Below, piece after piece: positions 1 to 12,831 of a stretch of 64,000 nt of DNA. The position numbers and the translations under genes are program-made. A model generated the notes under the pieces. That model made no database searches. It saw only the letters and a list, made by a program, of their open reading frames with translations, and was not told the origin of the DNA. Each line of letters starts with the position of its first letter. Within the stretch, counting starts at the first letter, position 1. The DNA is from Cercospora beticola (Eukaryota; Ascomycota; Dothideomycetes; Mycosphaerellales; Mycosphaerellaceae), in NCBI RefSeq assembly GCF_033473495.1, contig NC_088942.1, positions 1,488,001 to 1,552,000 on the forward strand. The letters run 5' to 3'.

Positions 1-955
1 TGCATATTCCCTCGGAGTGACTGTGCGCGTACACTTGCAAGATCGGGTACTGATCGCTCAGTACTCTGACCAAGTCTTGGGAGCAAATTGCAGAAAAGTG
101 CTGAATTATCAAGGGTTACCCGAACGTAGCACTTACTTGTAACAATGAACACGATCAGTGTGACAATAGATCGCCAGTTCCTAATCTCGCTCGTGTCGAG
201 GTTTGTGGTGTCACTTGTGGCCATGGTGGCACATTCAGCTCCTCAGCTTGTCAGCCAGCACTGCGCAGGGTCGGGTTTCGAAGGTGGCCGCCTTGATGTC
301 CAGGCATTTCGCAGAGAAGTGCTGTGTATATCCTCCTCTCGGGTCGAGTTTTGACGATGTGAGTGAAGAAAGTCAGAATGCTCCGCCTCCTGCTGCTGCA
401 CGCGCTCCGCTGCTTTGGGATGGACAGCGCCAAGCCGAGGCCAGCGCGACTCGTTCCGAAGCTTCCAAAATCCTTCGAGAAGCTTTGACGACAGAGAGCA
501 CAAAGACGGTGGCGCAGTGCAGCTCCCGCTCCACGCTTGACCGGTCGCTGAGCCGACACCAATGGCCGATCGGCGCCGTAATCCAGCTCGCCGCACATGA
601 CCAGCGGAAGACACCCGGCAAACCTCCTCGCCAGGCCGCACTGCAACGCTTACCTAGGCAAGTGCTCGTGTGAGCAGTGAAGAGGCTCCACCGGGGCACT
701 TGGCCTGCAGCAGAAACATGGAGTAAGGCCATTGCCTACCACTCTTTGCCATCTGCCCAGGCATTCTTGACTCGTCCACCTCCCGACTTCTTCTCTCCCA
801 CCGAACATCGTCCTCTTCCACCCCATACTATGTCCTTAGCTGTCCCAGTCAGCGTCCTTGTCCCTACCGCCCCCTCAGCCATCCCGCATCTCGAGCCTCC
901 ATAGGCAGGCCGATCATCTCCGTCACTGGAAGACTTGCGGCGAAGCACGCCAGAT
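1..955. other. Intergenic, left edge
   Basis: I find no gene I can support here. Several overlapping frames are open on both strands between about 145 and 730, but none has a convincing start, splice sites or recognisable protein. The right-hand end is the promoter side of the membrane-protein gene starting at 956. Confidence 0.5.
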
Positions 956-2581
956 ATGCCGGCGTTGGAATCTACTTCAACGTTCAGCGAATTGCCGGCC
1001 AACACATCATCACCACAACTCGCAGCAGGCGCGGGGATTGATGTGATCTGCGCATGGCCAGTGTCTGGACAGTACGGTCCAGGCTCTCGGGTTCTGTAAG
1101 TATACAAAGCCACAGATGTGATATCTGCTAACACCTCCAGGTACTACGTCTTGGTAGCGGCATGCATCTTCGCCCGCAAGGTGGAATGGCTGAGGAATGC
1201 TTGTTTGGCCGCAGCATTGCTGTTTCCCGTTGTGGCTGCCATTCACGCCATTGTCCTCGTCTCGGAACACATCGATGAAGCTGTGGACATGGATGTGTAT
1301 GGCGCATTCCAATTCTGCGCTATAGGTGCGCTGGTTGGTCCAGTCACAGTCAGAATATCGGGGACCTACAATAACGAAGCAGGAAGGAATAGCATCTTCG
1401 TATGGGCAATGCTCATCCTTGCCGGACTGTTGAGCTTGACTGTCGAATTCTACCGGATCAATGGCTTTCGATGCCTGGAGGACGATGCCGGAAACCCATT
1501 GTCATCCAATCCAAACCTCTTCCCCTACGAGAAAGCTTCTTGTGGCGTCATCTGCAACGAGGACCAAGGCCCGTTCTCTCCTTTGCGTGGAGGCAGTGCA
1601 AAAAACATCTACCTCATACCTGCCCCCACGAAACTGAACTTCAATGCCGCAACATTGCTCTCCGCAGCATGTTGCCTTCCGGCAATCCTTCTTTGCGTCT
1701 CAACGTGGCTCAACATCCTCGAGATTAATTACAAGAGAATTTTCGGAGACGCAGAGCCGCTGGGTGAGGTACGTGGACACTTCATAGTGAAGTTGATTCG
1801 CAGGTACGCGATAACGGTGATATTCGGCGGCGCAGTCCTAACGATCCTGGTTCTTGGCGAGCGCAACCTTTTTAGCAAGGAAGTTGATTACCAGACGGAA
1901 CCTCTGGCCAACGTAGGACAGTGGGCCCCAATCGCAGGTACAGGTCTTGCGGTTCTTGGATCAGTATACGTCCTTCTCGCAGAAGCAATGACCCGCGAAC
2001 GCGAACGACGAGAAATGGAAGACTTCAATCCTGGGTCAGGAGCACCCGAGGATAAGGGAGTTCTGCATCAGATTGCCAAAGTCCTAATCAGTTTCAGCGA
2101 CCATATCAGTCACCCCAAGCGGCATCGTTTCGACACATCGGACTTCAGAAGAGGCAGTGCCATGAACTTTCCCGAGATTCCAGGCGAATCTTTGCGAAAC
2201 CGCGAGCTGTCGCGAACGAGATCTACTTACAACGAGTACGCGCACTCCTCCCGAGGCTCCAGTGAAAGCGTCCGATCCGGTATATCTCGACTCAGCAGAG
2301 CACGTTCAAACACAATGAGCAATTCAAAAGATGGGCTTGAACGTACATCGACAGAAATGGAACAAGTCGCAGGGGCACCCGATCCCCTCGCAAGGAAAAG
2401 AACACGTCGAGACACATTAGAAGTCCCGACTTCGCCTATGTTCCGCAATTCCAGGGAGAACAGCCTTCCAGTGGCGCCCCGCGTGGATTCAGAACAGCCG
2501 GCTCCGCCTAGCAGTCCTGCGGCACCAGCTATCGTCGTTTCTTCGGATACTATTTCAGATGAAGATACCGCGAAAAGATGA
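956..2581 (+). CDS. Multi-pass membrane protein with long Ser/Arg-rich cytosolic tail
   Basis: Two exons, 956-1095 and 1141-2581, joined across a 45-bp intron (GTAAGT...CTCCAG), give 526 residues. The ATG at 956 is the only in-frame start after the stop at 902. About six hydrophobic helices lie within roughly residues 45-350, with loops containing paired cysteines (FRCLEDD, ASCGVIC). The last ~190 residues are polar, rich in Ser, Arg and Pro, and probably cytosolic, as in fungal receptor-like or channel-like membrane proteins. I recognise the general type (uncharacterised ascomycete multi-pass protein) but no named family, and the ligand or substrate is unknown. The helix count is a reading by eye. 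Confidence is high that this is a gene and low about its function. Confidence 0.8.
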
Positions 2582-2776
2582 TACAACGACATATCATTCA
2601 TCATTACTTTTCAACTACGTCGTAGATGCTATAGAGCACTCTCGGGTGCGTGGGCCTCATTAGGTCATCATATTCCTGCCAGGAACGTCACCCGTTCCAT
2701 TTTGGATCACTCCACAGTCGGGAAGCTGAACGGTCAGCCACGTGGGATCGACTTTGGGTTGCTGAGATTGTGCGAG

Positions 2777-3571
2777 ATGGATGGCATCGGGCACCGTCGC
2801 ACGGAGCGTCGTGCTCGGAGCCAATGTAGCGCCATTCCGAAGCAATTGCAAGAGAGCACTTCCTTCTCCGAGGAAGGCGGGACATCTCCGCTCTTGAACG
2901 TGGCCAAGAGGTATGGCAGCGCCGTAAAGGGCCGTCTGAGACTCGCGACCACATATTTCTTCAGAATAAACCCCCGGGGGAAGGCGAGGTCACCGTTAGC
3001 ACCAGCGGGCGGAGCGAAGGAGCGGCGTTGTATCACCGCATCGGCCGGGAGGAATGACGAGGCGCAGTCTCATCCAGGAAAATCCAAAGTCTTTCCTCTT
3101 GAATCCACGGACGCCTTGCCTCTACTCGTGGTCGACTCTATCGAGAAGCCTCCCAAGCTGTGCGACTTTCTCGACTGTACGGATCCAGCTCTATGCCTCT
3201 TCCATCCAGAATACCATCTCTTCGTCTTGGGCCTCTCCGAGATCGCATCCGGTTGTGCGCCTAGGATTAAGAGTGTTCTGACTGGAGTTGTCGACATCGA
3301 AGTGGCTTGGATCGTCGTCACGGGCGTCAGTAATAAAGCAGTCGCTACCAGTGTCGAAGCCGACATAACATCCATGGTGTTTTCTGGGTCTGTTTGCATT
3401 CGATCTGCGGACAATCAATTTGTCAGCCGCATTCGACATTCGATAACGGACACCTCGATCGACTTACGTTTAAGCGGATCGCGACAAATCGGCGTCGTAC
3501 AAGAACAAGTCGGTGGCCACTCGTCCGGTCGTGCCAGGGGCTGGGTAGCTTCATATGGCGTCGCCAATTGA
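2777..3571 (+). CDS. Doubtful open frame, unknown
   Basis: An uninterrupted frame of 264 codons runs from ATG 2777 (open from 2702) to a stop at 3569. It has no recognisable domain, few hydrophobic segments and an unremarkable composition. Shorter minus-strand frames (2734-3036, 3070-3414, 3191-3439) overlap it and look no better. It lies in a 2.1-kb gap between two good genes, so it may be an orphan gene, a decayed gene or chance. Nothing else supports coding: there is no conserved motif and no intron pattern. Confidence 0.2.
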   Translation: MDGIGHRRTERRARSQCSAIPKQLQESTSFSEEGGTSPLLNVAKRYGSAVKGRLRLATTYFFRINPRGKARSPLAPAGGAKERRCITASAGRNDEAQSHPGKSKVFPLESTDALPLLVVDSIEKPPKLCDFLDCTDPALCLFHPEYHLFVLGLSEIASGCAPRIKSVLTGVVDIEVAWIVVTGVSNKAVATSVEADITSMVFSGSVCIRSADNQFVSRIRHSITDTSIDLRLSGSRQIGVVQEQVGGHSSGRARGWVASYGVAN

Positions 3572-4718
3572 TGAGTTCGTGAGCGACGCATCGCGTGTTT
3601 ATCCGTTGCTCGATTTGGTCGACGGGTATGAAGCTACCAATTGCTCGAGGCGTCGTCCAGATGATTAACGTGAGCGTTTACCCAAAATAGAGAACGTCGT
3701 GCGAGGGTATAGAGAGGTGATCCAGAATAGAGATGACCTAGAACCAGACAATCGGCGACCAGTCATCAAAGAATTAATACAACCAGTTTCAAAAATCTCA
3801 ATCATCAAAAGTATTTCCAGAATGGCGGGTGCGAGCATGGCTAGAACTACTTATTAACAAACCTCCTGGCTTTCTGCTGCCTGCCTGCCTGCCTGGTTGT
3901 ACGAAAATAGATCTTATCACAAATCGATGCAGTCGACGAATGTTCTCCACGAGTTGAAGTTTGAAACAAGATTGAAGCTCATTTCACACTTGCCGTACCC
4001 ATGCGTGGCCATGATGGCGTTTGTGTTTCGCAATTGTCGCGCAACGGTCTGTGGTAATAATAGGTCCTGTGCACTTTTGACTTTTACAACGTTCTGGGAG
4101 CGATGAGTCGTCTGTGCTGTGGTTGAAGGGTCATTTCAGTGAGACTTGGCGATTGTGAAGGGCCGGCATAGGATTTGGAATTTGTTGTTCTGACCTCTTC
4201 TGCGATCAAATCGTGTTGATGATGTTGACAATGATGGGATGTGCACTGTGGCGATGACAGTTGCGTTTGAGTATGGCGGCAGGACGCAATAGGCACTTCC
4301 GCTTCAGATCGGCGAAATGTGACGTTTTGGGAAGGTGAAGCCGCTCTCAGCGCGGCCGCGTCGTGGTCCTCAATGCCACTTGGCGACTGACGTTGGATGC
4401 GGTGAAAATCGAACATACACGCGTCTCTTCTTCTCTTTTCTTTGACTCTACTGAGAAACGAAACTGCGAACGATATCAACGTGCAGGAACGAAGCACAGC
4501 GAAGCAACGAACCGGACAGAAAGCCAACGCCCGTGCAGTAGTTCTATTCTATTCTCCGGCACCGTTACTTCCCAACAGACTCTTGAAACAAGAAGAAAGA
4601 ATAAGAGCTTGAATCGTGCTTCTAGCGCACTATTCACGACCAACGGCTTTTACTGTTTAGAGAAGCAACTCCCAAAAGCAGAGGACAGACCGACGCGTGG
4701 AACCAGTAAGGCAAAATC
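3572..4718. other. Intergenic, with short tetranucleotide run
   Basis: There is no gene I can support. A short CTGC tandem run sits at about 3877-3895. Around 3555-3655 there are near-repeats of a CAATT/GAAGCTACC motif on opposite strands, which could form an imperfect hairpin. The right side is the promoter and 5' leader of the acetyltransferase gene. Confidence 0.4.
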
Positions 4719-5495
4719 ATGGCAAGTCAGCAGAAAGACGAAACGCAAATCGCCCTAGCGAAGAAATTGAATCATGTTCCCTGGTGTGAGCAATACGAGC
4801 GAATGATTTCTGGAATGCTGTGAGTCTTCTTCCCACGTTCTCAACGCTATCGACTCCATCTGTCCCAGCGCCTCAATTCACACAACCCGTTCGCTTCCTA
4901 ACAAATTTGTCTCAGCTACGATTCTTTCACACCCGAACTCTCCAAAGCAAGACACAAAGTTCGCAAATTCTGCCACAACTACAACACGACTTTCCCCTCA
5001 GGTGATGATGACACCCCCGAAACTCTGGCCAAGAACCGCTATGAAGGTCTTCATTCCGTGCTCGGTCGTGTAGGCAAAGGAGCATATCTGGAACCTCCTT
5101 TCTATCTCGACTATGGCTGCAATACGGTCATCGGAGATCGATTCTATTCGGGGTTCAATTTCACGATCCTTGACTGTGGTTTAGTCACAATTGGTGACCG
5201 AGTGATGATTGGACCGAATGTTTCGATTTTTGCCGCTACGCACGAGACAGAAGTGCAGAGTCGGCGAGACGATGTTGAGTATGCGAAGCCGGTGGTCATT
5301 GGCAGTGACTGTTGGATTGGCGGACATGTGGTGATTCTGCCTGGTGTGACGATTGGCGAAGGTTGCACTATCGCAGCTTCCTCGGTTGTGTCGAAAGATA
5401 TTCCGCCTTGGAGTGTGGCGATGGGCTCGCCAGCTAAGGTCGTGAAGAAGGTGACGCCATTGGATCCGATCAATTCAGAGACGCCACGAGCTTGA
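4719..5495 (+). CDS. Maltose/galactoside O-acetyltransferase-like (left-handed beta-helix)
   Basis: Exons 4719-4819 and 4916-5495, split by a 96-bp intron with a CTAAC branch site, give 226 residues. Residues ~1-70 form the maltose-acetyltransferase N-terminal cap, including an ERMISGMLYDSF stretch typical of that cap. The rest is hexapeptide-repeat left-handed beta-helix (VTIGDRVMIGPNVSIF, VIGSDCWIGGHVVILPGVTIGEG). A catalytic-type histidine is in AATHETEV. Family members transfer acetyl from acetyl-CoA to the 6-hydroxyl of sugars and act as cytosolic trimers. Length matches bacterial and fungal homologues. The sugar acceptor cannot be told from sequence. The splice join restores the cap exactly, so the gene model is firm. 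Confidence 0.93.
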
Positions 5496-5710
5496 TGAGA
5501 CCGTTGTGCCAGTTTAGGGAGACCCTCATAGGGTAACAAGCTCAAAATAGTGGCCATTTCGGCCAGTAGATTCACTGAACGCTCAGTGTAGCAGAGCGAC
5601 CTTTCAGTTGCAGCTCCAAGCTAGATAGATACGAGACGTAGATCAACGAAAGCCCGGCCATCCGTGGAAGAATGTAAAGCATTGCTCAGCAGAGCGTGAG
5701 GCTACCATGA

Positions 5711-7291
5711 TCAAGCATCGTGCTCCTCCCTAAGTCTGCTGGTGGATGGGGCAGGTACAGGTGCAATCCCGTCGTGTCTCGGTGCTATTGCCGCTGCCAT
5801 GTTCTCACGATGCTGATTTAGTGCGTCGCTAGCAGCTTGAGACGTTCGAGATATAGCTGCTTGTGCTTCGTGCTGTTGTCGAGCAATTGAGTCGCTGGCG
5901 GCGTTTGAAGTGTCTGTGACAGCACCCCGAGCTGCGTCACGTTGCGCCGAGAGTGCATCGGAAGCATACTGCTGTTGTTGAGCAATGGTCCCGCGAGCTG
6001 CGTCACGTTGGGCCGAGAGAGCATCGGTAGCGTATTGCTGCTGTTGGGCAACAGTGGCTCGAGCGGCATCCGTGGAGCTGGCAATCGCACTGCCGATATG
6101 CTGTTGCTTGTCGACTGCGACATCTGTCGCCTTTGTCTCAAGCTCCTTCCCAAGGTGTGCGATCTCTTTCACAGCGTGCTCCACCTGAGCTGCAATGCCT
6201 TGTTTCTTCTCCGCAACCATATTTCTGCCATCTGATTCAATCTCTTTCTCCATCTGACCAAGATCGTGGATCTTGTTCTCGAGCATCTCTTTAATGCCGC
6301 GAGCCTTGCCAAACAACCCTTGAGCTTGGTCGTGTGCCTTGTTCATTGCAGAATTTGCTTCCGCTTGCTTCTCATCAAATGCGTCAAGGTACTGCTTTTC
6401 CATGGACTGCATGCTTGCCACTGCAGCAGGTCGCTGGAGTTGTGATGCCGCAAACGCACTTTGAGTGCCCTTCGATGCCGGATTGCCAACGAATCGTTCG
6501 GGAGTATTGTTGGCGATATCGGCTCGGACGTTGTCGTACATCTCTCTGACCGTCTCCACCTCGGCGAGAACATGCTGGTGACCAAGCAGCCCAAAGCTGA
6601 AATCTCTCTCACGCTGTTCGATGTACTCTCTCACTTTCGCCCACTCATGTTGGTAATACTTCAATCGATTGGGCAGCCCAGAGCCTTTAAGGTATGTGAG
6701 GAATCCTGCAATGACGGTATTAATGGCTCCAAAGACCGTGACCTGCAATCACGAATTAGACAGACAGCTGAGCAAGAGGTCCGCTTTACTCACTGCAGCC
6801 CTACTCCCGTCAGCAGCTCCTAACGCAGTCAAGGCTGCTGCAACGACCAATTGCAAGCCCAAGCAAACATTGATCAGACGACTTTGCGACTTGTATTGTC
6901 TTTTTGATTTGATCTCCGCATCGCAGACAGTGCTATATATGCCGAGATTGGGCGAGGGGCGGTGTTCTATGGAGAGCTGTGGCCGTCTGTTCGCCAGGAA
7001 GCCATGGGGCGGGCTGAAAGACTTATCCTGGTGGACTGTTGTAACGCGTCAGTATTTGAGCGCCATCAGGCCGCTTACATATATTATCCACATACTACCA
7101 ACCAGCAGCCTGTAGTTTTCAAGTGCAGTTCTCTCGTTAGGATTATTCAGACTGGGATCTGGGCGCCAGTGATTGCCATTGCCATGCTGGTCTTCAGGAT
7201 GGCCTGGCTGCTGTCCATTTGGAGCATTGGGCTGTCTGAACTCCGACCACGCGTGTCGAGCTCGACGCACAAAAACCAGAGTAGCGTCCAT
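5711..7291 (-). CDS. Fungal SLATT-domain two-TM protein with repetitive coiled tail
   Basis: On the minus strand, exons 7291-7096, 7035-6794 and 6742-5711 give 489 residues. All three junctions keep frame and rebuild the fungal SLATT domain: residues ~70-200 hold LGIYSTVCDAEIKSKRQYKS, a first TM helix (~120-140), a second (VTVFGAINTVIAGFLTYLKG, ~147-168), then PNRLKYYQHEW. SLATT proteins are predicted membrane pore-forming effectors in bacterial nucleotide-signalling conflict systems; the role of the fungal family is unknown. The C-terminal ~280 residues are Ala/Gln-rich and helical, with a tandem 22-residue repeat (66-bp DNA period at about 5928-6060). The start ATG at 7291 is the first in frame; the short unspliced first exon could still be mis-set. 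The family call is strong and the function is inference. Confidence 0.87.
5928..6065 (-). repeat. 66-bp in-frame tandem repeat in SLATT gene
   Basis: The motif cgagctgcgtcac recurs at 5928 and 5994, and a diverged copy starts at 6060, an exact 66-bp spacing. Each unit encodes 22 residues of the type AARGTIAQQQQYASDALSAQ. The period equals two 11-residue helical turns, as in apolipoprotein or LEA-like amphipathic helices. Confidence 0.85.
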
Positions 7292-8239
7292 GGAGTGTCG
7301 GGCCTTCTCTGTCGATCGGCAATGCTATACTGTACACGCTGACACTGGTGGTGGAGAGAACACAGCTCGCGTGCATGGGCTTCATGGCTTCATGTAAGTG
7401 ATGAGCAGCATAGTTCATCGGCTAGCACATGAACTCTAGAATCAGCTCGCGCGCACCGGCGGCTCGCGTACGGCGTAGGACCGGCTCGCTGATGAGCATC
7501 ACGGCCATTTGCTTGAGCTCCTATTGGCATCTGGAGGGAGCTCGATGCTGCTTTGGGCGTCATGTGGTCTTGATTGCGGAACTGGCGTTGAAGAAGGTGC
7601 AGGTGGCTTGCGCCAAACACGGTGGGAGGCTCTGGCGGGGGACGTGCTGGCTCGGACTCGCCGATGGCGATTGGTGGCTCTCTCTCCGCCGGACCAGCTC
7701 ATATCACGACGACAGACGTGCATCAGCCAGAAACGGCAAGCGCAGTAGAGAATTCAGCGCTGATCGGCCATCGAATGGCGGATGCGTGAGAAACGTCACA
7801 GCGGTCGCCTGTGTCGTGCAGATCAGCAGTGTTGACAACAGTCACAGCTGCACGAGCTGGAGAGCGGACATTGTGAGACGGAGGGACGCTGGCTTGCGCC
7901 TTCGCTGCAGCTACGAGGGTCGTGGTGCAAGAGGCTTGATTCCAGAACCACGTGGCAGAAAGCTTCAGGTGAAACAAAGACTCGGCTCGAGCAAATGACA
8001 ATGTCTTTGAAGGTGGTGAAGATGAAAGTGCGTGGAGCAATCAACGTGAGACTGGGTTGTGTCGGCCTGAGGCAGCATCCAGGCAACAGCCACAAGTGGC
8101 GTTCGCGCTTTCATGACGCGGGGTCATGTTTGCGCTGGAAAACAAGACGTGACGAGCTCCAGTCCGCTTTCACTACTCGTCACTCCTACTTCAACGACCG
8201 ACCGTCTCGTGATGCTGCTGCTGCTACTCGCATGACGAC
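7292..8239. other. Divergent intergenic region (SLATT / VID27)
   Basis: This is the shared upstream region of the SLATT gene (minus) and VID27 (plus). A 189-codon open frame at 7429-7998 is Arg/Ser-rich with no domain and I do not accept it as a gene. No clear TATA box or RNA gene is seen. Confidence 0.4.
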
Positions 8240-10684
8240 ATGTTCGCTATTAAGTCGCTGACGGGCTACTTGTTTGGAAAAGGCGACAAGGAAAACGTAG
8301 CGGACATCAGCCAGGGACAGCTCTTCATCGTCCGCCCGCGATCGCCCAAGGGATATTCGGAGCTCATCTTCAGAGACGCCGCCGCCTACATTCGCAGAAC
8401 CGGCCAGGAATTCCACTATCAACTCGTCATCCAACGCGCATACGAAGAGGGCGAGGAAGATTTGCTGGAAGAAGAAGGCGGGGAAGACGGCGCCGTTGCA
8501 ACGCTCGATAACAAGGACGAGAAGATCTTCCTGCTTGACGAGCACATTCACTTCCGCACAGACCTCAAGGACAACGGTGAGATCGTTCTTGCCTGGCGAG
8601 ACCTTTCTGGAGACGAGGGCGACTTGTTCGAATTTGTCTGCGACGAGAGCGTCCGCCCCGAGACTGTGACTGCGTTCGGTATTGTTGCAGCCCAGTGCCA
8701 ATTCGAGCGCAAGTACCGCCGTGGTCACCAGTACGCCACCGAAGGTGATCTCAAGGAGTTTGCATTCGACGACGAGCCTGAAGTTCCGACTGCGAGTCCC
8801 AGAGCAAGCCCACTCGGTGGCTCGCAAATACTCTCGCCCAGCACACAAGCACTGAACGAGCTGCGCGACGCCACGCCGAGCAAGACGCCCACGAAAGCTA
8901 TCATGGCTCGCGAATCGACGAAGAAGCCTGCAACGCCAGCCAAAGCTGTGCAGCAAACGCCGACCAAAGCACCTGCCCCACGATCCGTGCCCACTGCGAC
9001 CGAGACACTGGCAAATGAAGAGGCGGAGCTGCACTTGTTCGATTTTGCTTCAGGCACCTTCAGGCTGCAGGACGAGGGCGTCCAAGCTATTGTCACTGAG
9101 ACTGGCAACTGGACATACTGGCTGCAGATCACTGGTGACAAGCAGCAATGGCTAGGGCAAGAGGTCACGCCAGACATCAACCCAGTCTTCAACTTTGAGT
9201 ACTTGAGCTTCATCTTCAACCACTACGCAGAAGATGGCTCGGCATACTCGTGGCTACTCAAGTTCAAGGATCGAGAGACCGAGGAGAAATTTCAGGAGGG
9301 CTTGATGCAAGCACTTTGGGAACATCTGAACCAGGCAAAGTGGGGCAAGGTAGTCAAGGATGCCGAGCACGACTACGTTTTGGACGCATTCAACGACCTG
9401 GTCATCGAGGATCCAGCCGATGACGCCAGAGAGCGCGAAGCTGCGGAGGAAGATGACGAGGAGGATGAGTTTGAGGATGCTCAAGATGGCACGTCGGAGC
9501 CCGACTTCGACTCCGATGAGGACGAGGACGAACCTGTGAACGTGGACAAGGACGGAAATGTCAACAGCCAACTTGCCGTGGGAGCCAACGTGGACCGATC
9601 TTTCGTGGTGCGAGGCAACAAGATCGGAGTGTTCAAGCACACTGAGGACAACAAGCTTGAATTCAATACCTCGATCAATAACGTTGCCAATCTCAAGGGC
9701 AAGAAATTCGCGCCATCGAAGGTCATGCTTCACGCGCAGGATCGCAACATGGTCCTGCAAAACCCAGACGACCCCAACAGTGTCTACAGAATGGATCTCG
9801 AAGTCGGCAAAGTAGTGGATGAGTGGAAGGTCTCCGACGACATCCCGATCAATATCTTCGCGCCCGAGAGTAAATTTGCTCAAACCACAGGCGAGCAGAC
9901 ATTCCTTGGTCTGTCCAAGAACGCACTCTACCGAGTTGACCCTCGACTGAGCGGTAATAAGCTGGTGGATTCGGAGCTAAAGCAGTACGTGAGCAAGAAC
10001 GACTTTTCCGCTGCAGCGACCACCGAGCAAGGCTACATTGCCGTGGCCTCGAACAAGGGAGATATTCGCCTGTTCGACCGGTTGGGCATCAACGCGAAGA
10101 CTGCGCTGCCGGCGCTCGGTGACCCTGTCATTGGCATCGATACGAGCGCCGACGGCAGATGGGTGCTCGCAACAACACGAACCTATCTGCTCCTCATCGA
10201 CGCGGAGCAAAAAGAAGGCAGCAAATATGCTGGCAAACTCGGCTTCGAGAAACCATTTTCCAAGGATCACAAGCCGCAACCACGACGTCTTGGACTCACT
10301 CCTCAGCACATTGCGCAGTTCCAGCACGAGACTGGTGCCGCGCTTTCTTTCACTCCAGCTCGCTTCAATACTGGAGAAGGCAAGGAAGAGACTACGATCA
10401 TCACGGCAACTGGTCCTTTCATCGTCACTTGGTCCATGAAAAAGGTGCTCGCCGGCAGAAAGGACCCTTACCACATCAAGCGCTACGCGGAAGAGGTCAA
10501 GGCCGATAACTTCCGCTTCAACAGCGACAAGAACATTGTCGTCGCGCTTCCCAACGAAGTCGACATGGTTCGTCGCGCAGCTCTGCAGAGACCGACGCGC
10601 GAGAGTATCATGGCTACGCCGAAGAGACCAAAGGGACGAGGCAGCTACCTCAGTAGGAATGAGATTGTCAACTCACCTTACTGA
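8240..10684 (+). CDS. VID27: VID27 family protein
   Basis: A single exon of 814 residues starts at the ATG at 8240, and the first residues (MFAIKSLTGYLFGKG) match the family start. The N-terminal ~170 residues correspond to the VID27 N-terminal domain, interrupted by an acidic insertion. Residues ~185-260 are a Pro/Thr/Ala-rich linker. A PH-like middle domain follows at ~265-390, then a strongly acidic stretch (~395-435, many Asp/Glu). The C-terminal ~350 residues are the beta-propeller part (SFVVRGNKIGVFKHT, GDIRLFDRLG, ADGRWVLATT). In yeast, VID27 is linked by name to vacuole import and degradation of gluconeogenic enzymes, but its biochemical role is unsettled. It is cytosolic, without a signal peptide or TM segment. 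Length is near the fungal norm (~780-830). Confidence 0.95.
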   Translation: MFAIKSLTGYLFGKGDKENVADISQGQLFIVRPRSPKGYSELIFRDAAAYIRRTGQEFHYQLVIQRAYEEGEEDLLEEEGGEDGAVATLDNKDEKIFLLDEHIHFRTDLKDNGEIVLAWRDLSGDEGDLFEFVCDESVRPETVTAFGIVAAQCQFERKYRRGHQYATEGDLKEFAFDDEPEVPTASPRASPLGGSQILSPSTQALNELRDATPSKTPTKAIMARESTKKPATPAKAVQQTPTKAPAPRSVPTATETLANEEAELHLFDFASGTFRLQDEGVQAIVTETGNWTYWLQITGDKQQWLGQEVTPDINPVFNFEYLSFIFNHYAEDGSAYSWLLKFKDRETEEKFQEGLMQALWEHLNQAKWGKVVKDAEHDYVLDAFNDLVIEDPADDAREREAAEEDDEEDEFEDAQDGTSEPDFDSDEDEDEPVNVDKDGNVNSQLAVGANVDRSFVVRGNKIGVFKHTEDNKLEFNTSINNVANLKGKKFAPSKVMLHAQDRNMVLQNPDDPNSVYRMDLEVGKVVDEWKVSDDIPINIFAPESKFAQTTGEQTFLGLSKNALYRVDPRLSGNKLVDSELKQYVSKNDFSAAATTEQGYIAVASNKGDIRLFDRLGINAKTALPALGDPVIGIDTSADGRWVLATTRTYLLLIDAEQKEGSKYAGKLGFEKPFSKDHKPQPRRLGLTPQHIAQFQHETGAALSFTPARFNTGEGKEETTIITATGPFIVTWSMKKVLAGRKDPYHIKRYAEEVKADNFRFNSDKNIVVALPNEVDMVRRAALQRPTRESIMATPKRPKGRGSYLSRNEIVNSPY

Positions 10685-11455
10685 TCTGGCTGGAGACTGA
10701 AGCTTGCGTTGTGCCGGCGAGCACTTTTCCCGATTCTGATATACCCTTCCAGCGACCTGTTTCCTCGCTGGACCATTCAGCTTCCAGAGGCACTTCTGTA
10801 GCCCTGTGCTGCGAGGCTGGCTGTTCGATTCTAGATAGCTCGTTTTGCTTTCACGGCCGCGTGCGTGATGTAGATTCGCTTCGTAACGAGGAGAAGAATT
10901 GACGAAGAATGACAAAATTACGTAGATATTGTTATCAATATGAGAACTTTGAGTTCCATGGAAACAGTCTCACTTTGACATGCACTGCTCCCGTGCCTGA
11001 ACCGGTTCTCTCGAGCAGTTCGGCCGTCCGTGGCGTTCGTCTCATGATGCGCTGCGTTGTGCTGTCGTCAAGATGAACCATTTCATGATGCGCCAGGCTA
11101 TTGTTTCGGATACACGAGGGGTCCCTTGCTTGAGGCGGAGTGAAGGAACGAGGATCAGTGGGGTGTGGGTGTCGTTTGATGAAACGCAAGATCTGGGATG
11201 ATCGACATGCCACGATATAATATGCGAACGTGAACGAATCTGGTCTGGTGAGCGAAGGATGTGGAATTTTGGAGTGGAAGCAATGCAATGCGAAGTCATG
11301 TGCTGCATTTTTGGACGTATCTAAGCGAGCGTGGAGGTTGATGCCGGATTTGTACTTTTGTGTTTTCAATCTGTTGCTTTCATCGGCATCATATCATGTC
11401 AATAATCGTCCACCAAGGCCGTTCCACATCAGTGGCAGAGCATTCGAGGAAATCC
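10685..11455. other. Convergent intergenic region (VID27 / THI4)
   Basis: This holds the 3' flanks of two converging genes. A 144-codon minus frame at 10935-11369 has no recognisable domain and looks like chance. Nothing else is seen. Confidence 0.4.

Positions 11456-12831
<1,376 letters not shown>

Noticed and set aside
3191..3439. Aspartyl-protease or retroelement remnant (DTGS on the minus strand)
   Set aside because: Only a four-residue match, with no flanking protease motifs, no reverse transcriptase and no terminal repeats.
7429..7998. 189-codon plus-strand open frame before VID27
   Set aside because: No domain, Arg/Ser/Cys-rich composition and no splice logic; it sits in a divergent promoter region.
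8186..9883. Long minus-strand open frames opposite VID27
   Set aside because: They are antisense shadows of GC-rich VID27 codons without domains or starts in good context.
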